Source: Lacrimispora xylanisolvens (GTDB taxonomy: Bacteria > Bacillota > Clostridia > Lachnospirales > Lachnospiraceae). Taken from it: a stretch of DNA of 64,000 bases. Of this stretch, positions 1 to 9,283 are shown in pieces. Location of the stretch: contig NZ_PTJA01000001.1 of the NCBI RefSeq assembly GCF_002934545.1, positions 650,639-714,638 of the forward strand. Reading direction: 5' to 3'. Every line of letters begins with the position of its first letter. Within the stretch, counting starts at the first letter, position 1. The notes beneath the pieces are model-generated. The model saw only the letters and a list, made by a program, of their open reading frames with translations. It ran no database searches and had not been told where the DNA came from. Made by a program: the position numbers and the translations under genes.

Positions 1-501
1 ATGAAAATGTTTTTGTGCTCTTTTATAATCTTCTTGATTAATACATATCAATTGATCTGTAAAGAATGATAGTAATTTTTCCACTGGATAATAAAATAAC
101 CAGTTAATATATGAGGCACCTTTAAAAAAGTGAAACCCGTGGGCCGTATATATTACAGGACCAGTTTTTGTTGCGTGGGCTGCAAGCCTGGCAATGACGC
201 TGCCCATTGGGGTATGGCAATGCACAAGATCAAAGTGTTCCTTTATCATCAATCGTTTCAATTGATGGTAAACATTTATATTATGAATATTAAATGGGCT
301 GCGTACAAAATCTATCTGGTGCTGAATAATCCCAGTACCGTCCAAGCGTTTATTATCTTTTCCGTAGGCAGGTGTATTATAATTGGTAGCATAATGAATC
401 TCATATCCCATGCTTTGTAAAATATGAACATTTGACATTTCAAATTGTGGTATGAATCCACTAACTGTTGTCACTAATAATGCTTTTCTAGGGGGGATCA
501 T
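1..501 (-). CDS. Family 4 glycosyltransferase, N-terminal part (cut by window edge)
   Basis: This open frame starts at 501 on the minus strand and is still open at base 1, giving 167 residues of a longer protein. An AAGGAG ribosome site lies seven bases before the ATG. The sequence reads as the N-terminal GT-B half of EpsD/CapM-like glycosyltransferases: an opening MIPPRKALLVTTVSG, then DLVHCHTPMG near residues 91-100, IYTAHGFHFF near 117-126, and TDQLICINQED near 148-158. Members of this group transfer a nucleotide-sugar residue to a lipid-linked glycan at the inner face of the membrane. The donor-binding half lies outside the window, so the sugar cannot be named. It probably belongs to a polysaccharide locus continuing to the left. 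Family call is confident. Confidence 0.85.
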   Translation of the reverse strand, partial: MIPPRKALLVTTVSGFIPQFEMSNVHILQSMGYEIHYATNYNTPAYGKDNKRLDGTGIIQHQIDFVRSPFNIHNINVYHQLKRLMIKEHFDLVHCHTPMGSVIARLAAHATKTGPVIYTAHGFHFFKGASYINWLFYYPVEKLLSFFTDQLICINQEDYKRAQKHFH

Positions 502-1045
502 AATAAACTCCTTAAGCAGAATATATTTAAATGGGGCGGTTTTGTTTTTTATTTACTTATTTTGTATATTTACACATTTACGTCATCAACATATAGATAT
601 AAAAACGTTTGGATTAAAAGTTAAGGATATCTATTTTATTCTCTTTACCTCAAACTATTATATTACTTTTATACAGTGATAGCAACTAAATCTGAAATAA
701 ACCAATTTATCTTTTATTTTTTTAGGCTGATACAGATAAGTGCCTTCAGCAACCTATTCTTCAACTTTTAAAAATATATAGTTTGTGTATGTAAATCTTA
801 CAATCTACTCCATTCCTAATAAGTTAAAAAACAAAACAGATCAATAAGTCATAATTAATTTCGGGTTTTATATCTCCCTAAGCGATATGATAAATTATCC
901 GCAACATGGTATAACGCTATAGATAATCTCAATTTATGAGCCCACTCCAATACCGTATTTTAACATGCTGCATACCGCCCAATCAAGCGGAGCTTGTTTC
1001 ATTCAACCGACTGACGAAAACAATCAGATTAAGGAGGAATTATTT
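502..1045. other. AT-rich intergenic region between divergent genes
   Basis: About 540 bases separate the minus-strand glycosyltransferase from the first plus-strand tail-collar gene. The stretch is very AT-rich and the short frames in it have no ribosome site or recognisable protein. It should hold the promoters of both flanking transcription units, but I see no convincing pair of -35 and -10 boxes in either direction. No tRNA or riboswitch is apparent. Confidence 0.6.
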
Positions 1046-1294
1046 ATGGATCCATTAATTGGCCAAATTCAGTTATTTCCCTATAACTTTGAACCAAGAG
1101 GCTGGATGCTCTGTGATGGAAGATCATTAGAAATTGCTTACTACCAGGCATTATATTCTCTATTAGGTATCACCTTTGGAGGAAATTCTACTAGTTTTAA
1201 GCTGCCGGACTTGACAAATGCAAATCCCCTTGCTGTAACCAATCAGATGAAATATTACATTGCAGTCGAAGGTCTGTATCCCCAGAGACCATAA
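1046..1294 (+). CDS. Small phage-tail-collar-domain protein A
   Basis: The start at 1046 is set by AAGGAGGAA a few bases upstream; an in-frame ATG at 965 has no ribosome site. The 82-residue product is almost only a phage tail collar domain (microcystin-dependent-protein type): GQIQLFPYNF at 6-15, PRGWMLCDGR at 17-26, YQALYSLLG at 33-41, TFGGN at 43-47 and FKLPDL at 51-56. In phages this fold is part of tail fibres. In bacteria it also occurs in short surface-associated proteins of unknown role. There is no signal peptide. Full-length relatives are usually about twice as long, so this is a minimal form. It is followed 39 bases later by a second copy of the same kind, probably in one transcript. 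Confidence 0.8.
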   Translation: MDPLIGQIQLFPYNFEPRGWMLCDGRSLEIAYYQALYSLLGITFGGNSTSFKLPDLTNANPLAVTNQMKYYIAVEGLYPQRP

Positions 1295-1333
1295 TTTTGC
1301 AGTGATTTCTGGATAAGAAAGGAGAGAAGATAC

Positions 1334-1579
1334 ATGGATGAAGTTTTGTTAGGTCAAATATTACTTGTACCCTATACGTTTGCTCCTATGGACACAGTGT
1401 ATTGTGATGGTAAGGAATACCCGATACTGCAATATCAGGCGTTGTATTCTTTGCTTGGAAATACATTTGGAGGCAATGTTAATACCACATTTTGTATACC
1501 CAATTTAAAGGGGTTTGAGCCAAATCCCGGTGTTCATTATGTTATTGCCATGTATGGTTACTATCCGACCCGGTCATAG
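1334..1579 (+). CDS. Small phage-tail-collar-domain protein B
   Basis: This 81-residue protein is a diverged tandem paralogue of the preceding gene. It keeps GQILLVPYTFAP at 7-18, YCDGK at 23-27, YQALYSLLGNTFGGN at 34-48 and FCIPNL at 53-58. GGAGAG precedes the ATG. The loop after the CDG motif has changed from GRSLEI to GKEYPI, and the PRGW motif is replaced by PMDT, so the copies may bind different partners. No signal peptide or transmembrane segment is present. The function is unknown. Position suggests it works with the collar protein upstream and the discoidin-like protein downstream. Confidence 0.78.
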   Translation: MDEVLLGQILLVPYTFAPMDTVYCDGKEYPILQYQALYSLLGNTFGGNVNTTFCIPNLKGFEPNPGVHYVIAMYGYYPTRS

Positions 1580-1644
1580 TCATCAGGCTGGGTATGAGAG
1601 AATAACCGTATTTCAATTTACCGGAAAGGATTGATGAGATAAAT

Positions 1645-2661
1645 ATGGGTAAAAATTTAGCTTTAAATGCGGACATAACTGCAAGCAGTTATGTCGATCC
1701 TTACGAACCTGGAAGAGCTGTAAATGGTATAGTGAGTGACCCAACCTCCAGATGGCTGTGCGCTGCATTGCCAGGATGGCTGCGTCTGGATCTGAATAAA
1801 TCATGCTGGATCGGTGAATGGACAGTGAAAAGTATTAGTGGATATGCTGGCTGGCCGGCCGATTATCGTATGACTTCATTTAGTTTGGAAAGAAGTATAG
1901 ATGGGACTAATTGGATCACAGTTGATTCTGTAACAAGCAATACATATAATGTTTGTACCCGTGTGTTGGCCAGCCCCGTATATGCCAGATATTTCAGGCT
2001 CTTTGTTCCTAATAATGGAGGACTACAAGCCAATAAATCCGCGGCGTCTGTCATGGAGCTGGAGCTGGTAGAAACAGAAGTAGACGTACTGACTTCATTG
2101 GTAATAAAAGATAAGGAAGAACACACAGCACTGCTGACTCCGGCATTCCATCCAGATACACTGTCATATACTTCCAATGTGGGATATGATTCTGATTGCA
2201 TCACAGTAATTCCGGTTGCATCAAAAACTACGGCAGCTATTACGGTTAATGGGCAGGAATTGATAGGGGGAAAAGCTTCTGTTGCGATGACCAGTGGTTT
2301 GAATAACGTTGAAATTAAGGTGACTTCAGCAGTCGGTTATACAGTGACTTATATGGTAACTGTTACAAGGGCCAGCAGCCCTTATCTGGCTTCTGTGACA
2401 ATGACAGGATTCCGCATACCCGGTTTTTCAAAGACCACGTATAGTTATAATCTTACAACCCGGAATCTTGCCAGTACAAAAGTCACTCCTACACCTGAAG
2501 ATCAAGAAGCAGTTGTTATCATTTCTTTAAATGGCACCACATTTAACAGCGGTCAGGCAATATCACTTATTAAAGGCTTAAATCCAATCAAGATTGTGGT
2601 AGCTTCTAAGACCGGATTTGATAGCAGAACCTATATTTTCAATATAAATAAGACGTCATAA
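1645..2661 (+). CDS. Leaderless F5/8-type C (discoidin) plus cadherin-like beta-sandwich protein
   Basis: The 338-residue product opens with MGKNLALN and has no signal peptide. Residues 1 to about 145 resemble a coagulation factor 5/8 type C domain, a galactose-binding-like beta sandwich (ITASS, PGRAVNG, WLRLDL, ARYFRLFV). Two repeats of a cadherin-like beta-sandwich domain follow, about 150-240 and 245-338; both carry a YTVTYMVTV- or SRTYIFNI-like closing strand. Such domains usually bind carbohydrate or build extracellular stalks, so the lack of an export signal is odd. It follows the two collar-domain genes by 65 bases and probably shares their transcript, which suggests a common structure. 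The domain calls are good; the role is inferred. Confidence 0.72.
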   Translation: MGKNLALNADITASSYVDPYEPGRAVNGIVSDPTSRWLCAALPGWLRLDLNKSCWIGEWTVKSISGYAGWPADYRMTSFSLERSIDGTNWITVDSVTSNTYNVCTRVLASPVYARYFRLFVPNNGGLQANKSAASVMELELVETEVDVLTSLVIKDKEEHTALLTPAFHPDTLSYTSNVGYDSDCITVIPVASKTTAAITVNGQELIGGKASVAMTSGLNNVEIKVTSAVGYTVTYMVTVTRASSPYLASVTMTGFRIPGFSKTTYSYNLTTRNLASTKVTPTPEDQEAVVIISLNGTTFNSGQAISLIKGLNPIKIVVASKTGFDSRTYIFNINKTS

Positions 2662-2681
2662 TATTCAAAAATATTTTCAGC

Positions 2682-2716
2682 GGCATAGAGGAGGAAGCTT
2701 GTTTCCCCTCTATGCC
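2682..2716 (+). terminator. Hairpin between discoidin-like and Ig-repeat genes
   Basis: A perfect 10-base stem, GGCATAGAGG with CCTCTATGCC, encloses a 15-base loop. Only three T residues follow, so it is a weak intrinsic terminator or an mRNA-stabilising/processing hairpin between co-transcribed genes. Confidence 0.5.
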
Positions 2717-2746
2717 TTTGAGAATTGTATGGGAGAGAGGGATTGA

Positions 2747-5700
2747 ATGTTTTTAAATAAAAAGTTACGCTGCTTAAGCGGGATGCTCACTGTGGTACTG
2801 CTTGTTACTACAGTCCCAGTGTGTGTTTATGGTGAAACAGGAGAATTATTAAGTTCAGAAGATCAGGATGCAACCTCAATTTCAGGCTGGGTTGGAAACA
2901 TTGATTACAACAATAATTTTGATTTTTCCACGGTGTTCCCAGAGAAAGACTGGTATCAGTATAATCAACTAAATCTGGCTGGAGAAACTTCACCTAAGGA
3001 TGTGAACGACAATGATAATAACAGCGATATTATTGAATACTGTACTGCATATCATACAAAGACTCCGGGTGTGGGAAAGATTTATAAGGATTATACTTTA
3101 AACACTCCGGGATATTATTATTTAAATGCTTCTGCTCAGGTTTTTCCCTATATGAATACAGATAAAGGAGCGCTGCGAATTGAATTGTACGATAATGAAA
3201 CAGGAAGTGGCGAGCCTGTTGGGAGCAGTTATGAGGTGAGTAAGAGCGCAGCTGGGATAAGCACAAGTATTCCCGCCTGGGAAACAGTTGCGGTGCCATC
3301 TCTGTATGTAAAATCAAATGTTAAAATGATACGTGTTGTGCTGGAAGCTGAAGTCACTTACCCGGACGATGCAGGTGACTATGTGGATTTTGACGGTCTG
3401 AGTGTTATGCTTACGGGCGCAGCCGCACCTCCCATTATCTCAAATTTAGATGGAGATACAGTGTCATTTACAGAAGGAGGATCTGCAGTACCTCTGGATA
3501 AAGACAGTAATGCCACAGTAAAAGTAGACTCCGCGCGCGGCAGTTCCTATACTGGCGGTTCAGTTACTGCTTCCATTACCAGTAATAAAGTTACTTCAGA
3601 AGATGTGCTTGAAATTGCTCAGACAGGTGGGATCACACTTTCCGGTAGCAACGTCCTCTACAGCGGAACATCTATTGGCTCGTATTCAGGAGGCACTTCA
3701 GGATCAGGATTAACCGTTTTACTAAATTTAAATGCAAATGATACCAATGTTGAGGCATTAATAAAAGCGATCACATACAAAAACACAAATATAGTAAAAC
3801 CAGATACAAAACCAAGAACGATTAAGGTAGCTGCAGTAGATAATCTTTACCATTCAGAACCGGTTTACACAACCGTTAATGTGCAAGGTGTAAACTATCC
3901 TCCTGTCAGAAAAAGTAATGTAGGAGCCAGCGTATCAGCCAGTTTGCCAGTTAAAACCGCATTTTCTGTGGACTTAAGTACAATATTTGAGGACCCGGAT
4001 ACGGACTTTATGACCTATAAAGTAAAGATTAACGACACGTCGTTTGTATCAGCAGGAAACAATTACTCCTATACCCCTTCCCCAGCAGGCACATATACCC
4101 TTGTATTTATTGCTAATGACGGAACGGTGGACTCTTCAGACACCTATACTGTAACACTTAATGCAGTTAATACAGCACCAGTAAGGAAAAGCGGAGTGCC
4201 AGCATCTAAATCGGAAAACGTTACAAAAGGTGATCCTATTAACATTAATTTAAATGATATTTTTGAGGATGCCGATCATGATAATTTAAATTATAAGGTA
4301 AAAGTGAATGGGGGAGCAGAAACTGCGGCAAATGATGTGCTACCCTATACTCCATCAGTTGTTGGACCGTTAACCCTGGAATTTATAGCAAATGACGGAA
4401 TTGCGGATTCGGAAGATACCTATACTCTAAATTTGAATGTGAAGGCGGCCAACACGCCGCCAGTAAGGCAGGATGATATAAATGAAGTGGTACCAGAAAG
4501 TATAGCAGTTAATAAACCATATATAATCAATCTAAATACAATATTTCAGGATAATGAAGGTGATTATTTAACCTATAAGGTAAAGGTAAACGGAGGTGCG
4601 GAAGAGACAGCAGATGCGCACTATTCATTTAAACCAACCTCCGCGGGAACCAATATGCTGGAATTCAGAGCGAATGATGGATCAGTCGATTCCACAGAGA
4701 CCTATACAGTAATACTCACGGCAGTAAATACGATTCCAAATCGAAAAATTGATATAGGAGCCGCTACAACCGAAAATATAACAGTCAATACCACCTATGC
4801 ATTAAATCTAAGTACAATATTTGAAGATGAGAATCAGGACACGTTAAACTATAAAGTAAAAGTTGACGGGGGTACTCAAACGGCAGCTGACAAAGATTAT
4901 ACTTTTGTACCGGATCAGGTTAGAACGTATACACTGGAATTTACCGCCAATGACGGAACTGCCGATTCTACAGATACCTACAAGGTAACTCTGAATGCAA
5001 AAGCAGCAAACACACCTCCAGAAAGAAAAAGCGGAGTAAGTGAGTCCGTAGTGGACAGCGTGGCAGTCCATAAAACCTACTCCATTCATCTAAATGAAAT
5101 CTTTGAAGATGTTGATCATGATGCTCTGACCTATAAAGTAATAGTAAATGGCGGGGTGGAAGAAACAGCAGATGCAAGTTATTCCTATAAGCCTACCGCT
5201 ATAGGTGCCAATACACTGGTATTCAGAGCCAATGATGGATCAGCCGATTCCACAGATACCTATACGGTAACGCTCAATGCCGTTAATACAATTCCAGAGA
5301 GGATAAGTGGGGTAGATGGGGCAGAGTCCGCAACAATAATAGTCAATCATGCTTATACACTGGATTTGGATACAATATTTGTTGATGAAAATAAGGACGA
5401 TTTGACCTATAAAGTAAAAGTAGACGAGGAAGTAGAGAAGTCTGCTGCCAGGAACTATTCCTACACACCGACAGAAGCCGGAACATATACACTGGTATTC
5501 AAAGCCAATGACGGAACTGCCGATTCAGAAGATACCTATACCGTAACTTTATCAGCAACCAAAAATGCGTTGAGATCTATTACATCTCCTGCGCCGGTTA
5601 CTGGAATAGCAAATGGCGTATCAAAAACTGCTTCTGCACTAGGGTTGCCTGAGAATGTATTTCTTGAGACTGAAATGGGTGAGGTATCCGCAGAAGTTAC

Positions 5701-7165
5701 CTGGGACGTGGAAGGAAGCTCCTATAATACAGATCAGAAGGAAGAGCAGGCGTTTGATGTGGAAGGAACTGTGTTTCTTCCTGACGATGTATATAATCCA
5801 GATGGAATATCCCTTCAGGCAACGATCCATGTTACTGTAAATGCTGAGGTGCCGGTTAATAAAGTTCTGGAGAGTATCTCAGCATTACCCGCTGTAACAG
5901 GGGTTTCCAATGGCGCATCAAAAACTGCTTCTGCACTAGGGCTGCCTGAGAATGTGAACCTTGAGACAGATAAAGGAACTGTATCAGCTGTTGTAACCTG
6001 GGACGTAGCAGCAAGCTCCTATGATCCTGAGCAGAAGACAGAACAGACCTTTACCGTGGAAGGAACCGTGACTCTTCCAGACAAAGTGGTGAATCCCAAT
6101 GATATCCCTCTTACTGTGGCCGTTGAAGTAACAGTGGATGCCGAATCAGCAACAGATAAAATCCTGGAAAAAATTTATCCTCTGTCTGCGATAAAAGGAA
6201 TTACCAACGGAACTGCCAAAACAGTTACTGCCCTGGGAATACCGGCAAAAGTTACGTTAGGAACCAATTACGGAAACGTCCAGGCAGATGTGGTCTGGGA
6301 TTTAGAATCAAGCGCCTATGATCCGTTACTAAGTGAAGAACAGAGCTTTACCGTGGAAGGAACCGTAGTACTTCCAGACAACGTGATTAATCCCAGTGGA
6401 ATCCCACTTGATGTAATCATTCACATAACGGTTTTGGAAGAACAGGAAGAGCAGGAATACTACACTCTTCGAATCAAAATAACAAAAAGGCCGGATAAAG
6501 TCAGCTATACACTGGGAGAAGACCTGGATACACAGGGTCTCGAAGTAACCGAATATCAGAAAGCCAGTCCTTCCAATGCAGTCAGAAAAACAGCTTTATC
6601 AGAGGGACAGTATGATCTGGAATACAATCTTACCAGAACAGGAACCCGGACGGTTAAGGTTATATATTATGCAGCTGACCGGTATGGAAATGAGAAAGAG
6701 TTCACAGATGATTTCACAGTCACAGTAAAAGCGCTTCCCAGAGACGATAGTGATGATGATGACAGAGAGATTACAGAACCCGGAAAACGAACGGGCGGAG
6801 ACGATGATCATTATTACCCGGGCAGCTGGCAATCAGATGAAAATGGCTGGAAGATAATCGGAAAAGATGGAAGCCGACCGGTAAACCGGTGGGTGTATAC
6901 GGACTGGAAAGGAACAAATAACTGGTATTTCTTTGATGAAAACGGATATATGGTAACTGGCTGGTTTGAATACAGAGGAAGTGTGTATTATTTAAATCCG
7001 GTCAGTGACGGGAAAAAGGGATATATGTATACAGGCTGGAACATGATTGATGGGAAATGGTACTATTTCAGTGAGGCAGCAGATGTCACCAAAGGTTCCA
7101 TGCTCAAAGATACCGTAACACCCGACGGACATCGTGTAGGGCCGGATGGAGAACGTATTTCATAA
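2747..7165 (+). CDS. Very large secreted Ig-repeat protein with cell-wall-binding repeats
   Basis: This 1472-residue protein begins with a signal peptide (hydrophobic stretch about 12-28, probable cleavage near VYG-E). A globular region to about 230 resembles carbohydrate-binding modules. A cadherin-like domain follows, to about 385. Six homologous repeats of about 95 residues come next, each opening with a PPVRKSG-like motif and closing with FxANDGTxDSxDTYTVTL. Three bacterial Ig-like repeats with the (T/S)GIxNG and VEGTVxLP signatures follow. A further Ig-like (Big_3) domain contains RPDKVSYTLGEDLD. An Asp-rich linker leads to C-terminal Trp/Tyr/Gly-rich repeats (NNWYFFDENGYMVTGW, GKWYYF) of the choline-binding or wall-binding type. 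It is most likely a long adhesin or matrix protein held non-covalently on the wall. No catalytic domain is recognised. Confidence 0.85.
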   Translation: MFLNKKLRCLSGMLTVVLLVTTVPVCVYGETGELLSSEDQDATSISGWVGNIDYNNNFDFSTVFPEKDWYQYNQLNLAGETSPKDVNDNDNNSDIIEYCTAYHTKTPGVGKIYKDYTLNTPGYYYLNASAQVFPYMNTDKGALRIELYDNETGSGEPVGSSYEVSKSAAGISTSIPAWETVAVPSLYVKSNVKMIRVVLEAEVTYPDDAGDYVDFDGLSVMLTGAAAPPIISNLDGDTVSFTEGGSAVPLDKDSNATVKVDSARGSSYTGGSVTASITSNKVTSEDVLEIAQTGGITLSGSNVLYSGTSIGSYSGGTSGSGLTVLLNLNANDTNVEALIKAITYKNTNIVKPDTKPRTIKVAAVDNLYHSEPVYTTVNVQGVNYPPVRKSNVGASVSASLPVKTAFSVDLSTIFEDPDTDFMTYKVKINDTSFVSAGNNYSYTPSPAGTYTLVFIANDGTVDSSDTYTVTLNAVNTAPVRKSGVPASKSENVTKGDPININLNDIFEDADHDNLNYKVKVNGGAETAANDVLPYTPSVVGPLTLEFIANDGIADSEDTYTLNLNVKAANTPPVRQDDINEVVPESIAVNKPYIINLNTIFQDNEGDYLTYKVKVNGGAEETADAHYSFKPTSAGTNMLEFRANDGSVDSTETYTVILTAVNTIPNRKIDIGAATTENITVNTTYALNLSTIFEDENQDTLNYKVKVDGGTQTAADKDYTFVPDQVRTYTLEFTANDGTADSTDTYKVTLNAKAANTPPERKSGVSESVVDSVAVHKTYSIHLNEIFEDVDHDALTYKVIVNGGVEETADASYSYKPTAIGANTLVFRANDGSADSTDTYTVTLNAVNTIPERISGVDGAESATIIVNHAYTLDLDTIFVDENKDDLTYKVKVDEEVEKSAARNYSYTPTEAGTYTLVFKANDGTADSEDTYTVTLSATKNALRSITSPAPVTGIANGVSKTASALGLPENVFLETEMGEVSAEVTWDVEGSSYNTDQKEEQAFDVEGTVFLPDDVYNPDGISLQATIHVTVNAEVPVNKVLESISALPAVTGVSNGASKTASALGLPENVNLETDKGTVSAVVTWDVAASSYDPEQKTEQTFTVEGTVTLPDKVVNPNDIPLTVAVEVTVDAESATDKILEKIYPLSAIKGITNGTAKTVTALGIPAKVTLGTNYGNVQADVVWDLESSAYDPLLSEEQSFTVEGTVVLPDNVINPSGIPLDVIIHITVLEEQEEQEYYTLRIKITKRPDKVSYTLGEDLDTQGLEVTEYQKASPSNAVRKTALSEGQYDLEYNLTRTGTRTVKVIYYAADRYGNEKEFTDDFTVTVKALPRDDSDDDDREITEPGKRTGGDDDHYYPGSWQSDENGWKIIGKDGSRPVNRWVYTDWKGTNNWYFFDENGYMVTGWFEYRGSVYYLNPVSDGKKGYMYTGWNMIDGKWYYFSEAADVTKGSMLKDTVTPDGHRVGPDGERIS

Positions 7166-7231
7166 TACGACAACATTTAAAAAGCCTATTTCACCATTTA
7201 TTCAGTAATAGAATATGTATCCCCCAGATAC

Positions 7232-7288
7232 AAAAAAGAAAGAGCGCATACAGTATAAAAACGATCTGTTTGCGCCCTTTCTTTTTGC
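7232..7288 (+). terminator. Rho-independent terminator after the Ig-repeat gene
   Basis: AAAGAAAGAGCGCA pairs with TGCGCCCTTTCTTT around a loop of about 20 bases, and the 3' side is T-rich. It closes the surface-protein transcript about 70 bases after its stop codon. Confidence 0.75.
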
Positions 7289-7311
7289 TGCATTATGAAA
7301 AAATATTTTTA

Positions 7312-7340
7312 TTGCTATATTTTTCCATAAATAGTAAAAT
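7312..7340 (+). promoter_or_regulatory. Sigma-A-type promoter for the 7TM kinase operon
   Basis: TTGCTA and TAAAAT are separated by exactly 17 bases in a very AT-rich stretch just after the terminator. This would start transcription near 7347, upstream of the kinase start. Confidence 0.5.
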
Positions 7341-7405
7341 AAACAAAAATACACGAAATTTAATGCATGATCGGCAACAGATCCGGGGGAAGAATTAAAC
7401 AAATA

Positions 7406-9274
7406 ATGAAAGAAAAATACAAGAAGAACAGAAAAGCCCTTTTATTTTTAATTCTGTCAGTCTGTCTGATATCAGGTTTGGTAAGCATCCGGAATCAATA
7501 TATTTCGTATCCGATAGCAGATGGTTTTTTAAATCTGTCAAAAGAGAATCTGGAGGAAAAGGCTGTTCAGTTAAATGGAGTATGGAAGTTCTATGAAGGT
7601 ACATTAGATGGTACCGGCTCCCAGACAGCAGACAGTTTAGAAGTTCCGGGATCCTGGCGGGGTAAGGTGATAAACGGAAAGAAACTGGGGAAACATGGCA
7701 TTGGAGTATATGAACTGCGTGTGAAAGTACCCTCTCCCGGTGATTACTGCATGAAGCTTAATTATGTCTCCAGTGCATACCAGCTTTACATAAATGATAA
7801 AAAAATTGTGGAGAATGGAACAATTGGCGCAGATAAAGCCACTGAAATTCCAAGCTGGAACCCTCAGTTTGTTTACTTTCATGCGGATCAAAACGATCTC
7901 GTAATTAAAATTAAGGTATCTAATTTTCATTGTAACAATGGAGGGATCGTCCTTCCTGTCTATATTGGGAAACAGGTTCCTTTATTTCGGTTTCATCTTT
8001 TTAATCTGATGAAAAATATTGGATTTATAGGTATTCTGGCTGGAATGGCATGCTATTTGTATGTTTTTAACTGGTGCCTGAATAAAAAAGCCCAGTCCAT
8101 CTGCCTCTGGATTTTTTGTATTTCTGTGCTGGTTGTTGCTTCTATTATAGACGGCGAGAGTCTGGTCAGTATTTTTCCTTTTCTCACCATTGATACAGTT
8201 CTAAAGGCAGAGTATGTGTCCTTTATGGTTCAGATCACCTCTATACAGTTTTTTCTATGGAGTATGTACCCGGAGCTGGGGAAAACTCACCCTTTCCGCT
8301 TTTTAAAAATGTTAGATTTAATCTATACTGCCATTCTTATTTGTCTGCCGGCTATGCCGGTTTTGTATGACGATATAGTATTTATACCAATTTTATTTGT
8401 AAATGCGCTTTGCTATTTTTTAAAAATTGCCAAGGCTTTTAAATTAAAAAAGGCCAATGCCGGACCGGTTTTTCTGGGTTATTGTGTATATATTGTTTCA
8501 TGTGTCCTGCAGATTGTGGATATCCAGCATAATATTGATGTAAAATTTTTAAACGATTTCAATTTCTACTATTTTGGAGTGCTTTTTTTCCTCCTTAGTC
8601 AGGGATATGTTCTGGCAGTCAATGTGGAAGATACCTTCCGCCAGTCGGAACTTGCCCATGAAATGGAGATCGCTTCTTTGCAGGCGCAAATTTCCCCTCA
8701 CTTCCTATTTAATATTCTCCACAACATATACTGCCTTATGGACACCAATGTGAACATGGCAAAAAATATGCTCATGTGCCTGTCAGACTTTCTAAGGGTG
8801 AAATACAGGTTTGATTACAGAACCTATACTCTATATCAGTTAAAGGAAGAACTGGATCTGGTTAATGCATATGTGGAACTGGAAAATGTGAGAATGAACG
8901 GTGCCTTAAAGCTTGAGATTGATGCGCCGGATGAACTCCTTTCAAATGACATCCTTCCATTGACGATTCAACCTCTGGTAGAGAACTCCATCAAGCATGG
9001 ATATAAGTCTGGTGAACTGAATATTCTGATACGGGTCATGGCGGCTGGAGACAGGTTGGTAATCAGTGTAGAGGATGACGGCAGGGGGATCAGCCCGGAA
9101 ACCCTTGAGACTATTGATAAAAGTAACATTCCAAAAAGCAGCACTTCAAAAAACGGTGTTGGGATCAGCAATATCAATTACCGGCTTAACATATGTTTTC
9201 AAAGCAGACTGTTTATTGAAAGTCTGGGCTTAAAGGGAACGAAAATCAGCTTTGAGATTCCAAAGAGGGGGTAA
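7406..9274 (+). CDS. 7TM sensor histidine kinase (LytS/YehU-type His_kinase family)
   Basis: The protein has about 622 residues from the ATG at 7406; another in-frame ATG at 7367 lacks any ribosome site, and GGGGGA lies somewhat far upstream of 7406. After an N-terminal membrane anchor comes an extracellular galactose-binding-like beta-sandwich domain (NGVWKFYEG, VPGSWRG, YELRVKVP), then about seven transmembrane segments, as in 7TMR-DISM sensors. The cytoplasmic part has the His_kinase motif QISPHFLFNILHN, with the phosphoacceptor His near residue 432, and an ATPase domain with ENSIKHG and DDGRGI. It autophosphorylates on an extracellular cue, possibly a sugar or glycan, and hands phosphate to the LytTR regulator nine bases downstream. 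Confidence 0.88.
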   Translation: MKEKYKKNRKALLFLILSVCLISGLVSIRNQYISYPIADGFLNLSKENLEEKAVQLNGVWKFYEGTLDGTGSQTADSLEVPGSWRGKVINGKKLGKHGIGVYELRVKVPSPGDYCMKLNYVSSAYQLYINDKKIVENGTIGADKATEIPSWNPQFVYFHADQNDLVIKIKVSNFHCNNGGIVLPVYIGKQVPLFRFHLFNLMKNIGFIGILAGMACYLYVFNWCLNKKAQSICLWIFCISVLVVASIIDGESLVSIFPFLTIDTVLKAEYVSFMVQITSIQFFLWSMYPELGKTHPFRFLKMLDLIYTAILICLPAMPVLYDDIVFIPILFVNALCYFLKIAKAFKLKKANAGPVFLGYCVYIVSCVLQIVDIQHNIDVKFLNDFNFYYFGVLFFLLSQGYVLAVNVEDTFRQSELAHEMEIASLQAQISPHFLFNILHNIYCLMDTNVNMAKNMLMCLSDFLRVKYRFDYRTYTLYQLKEELDLVNAYVELENVRMNGALKLEIDAPDELLSNDILPLTIQPLVENSIKHGYKSGELNILIRVMAAGDRLVISVEDDGRGISPETLETIDKSNIPKSSTSKNGVGISNINYRLNICFQSRLFIESLGLKGTKISFEIPKRG

Positions 9275-9283
9275 TGTACAGAT

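Noticed and set aside
130..679. Plus-strand frames of 96 and 75 codons
   Set aside because: The first lies antisense to the minus-strand glycosyltransferase, which has a clear family match and ribosome site. The second starts in that gene and runs into AT-rich intergenic sequence. Neither has a ribosome site or protein features.
1046..2661. Prophage remnant
   Set aside because: Only collar domains are phage-like. No capsid, terminase, portal, lysis or integrase genes are seen, and the neighbours are surface proteins.
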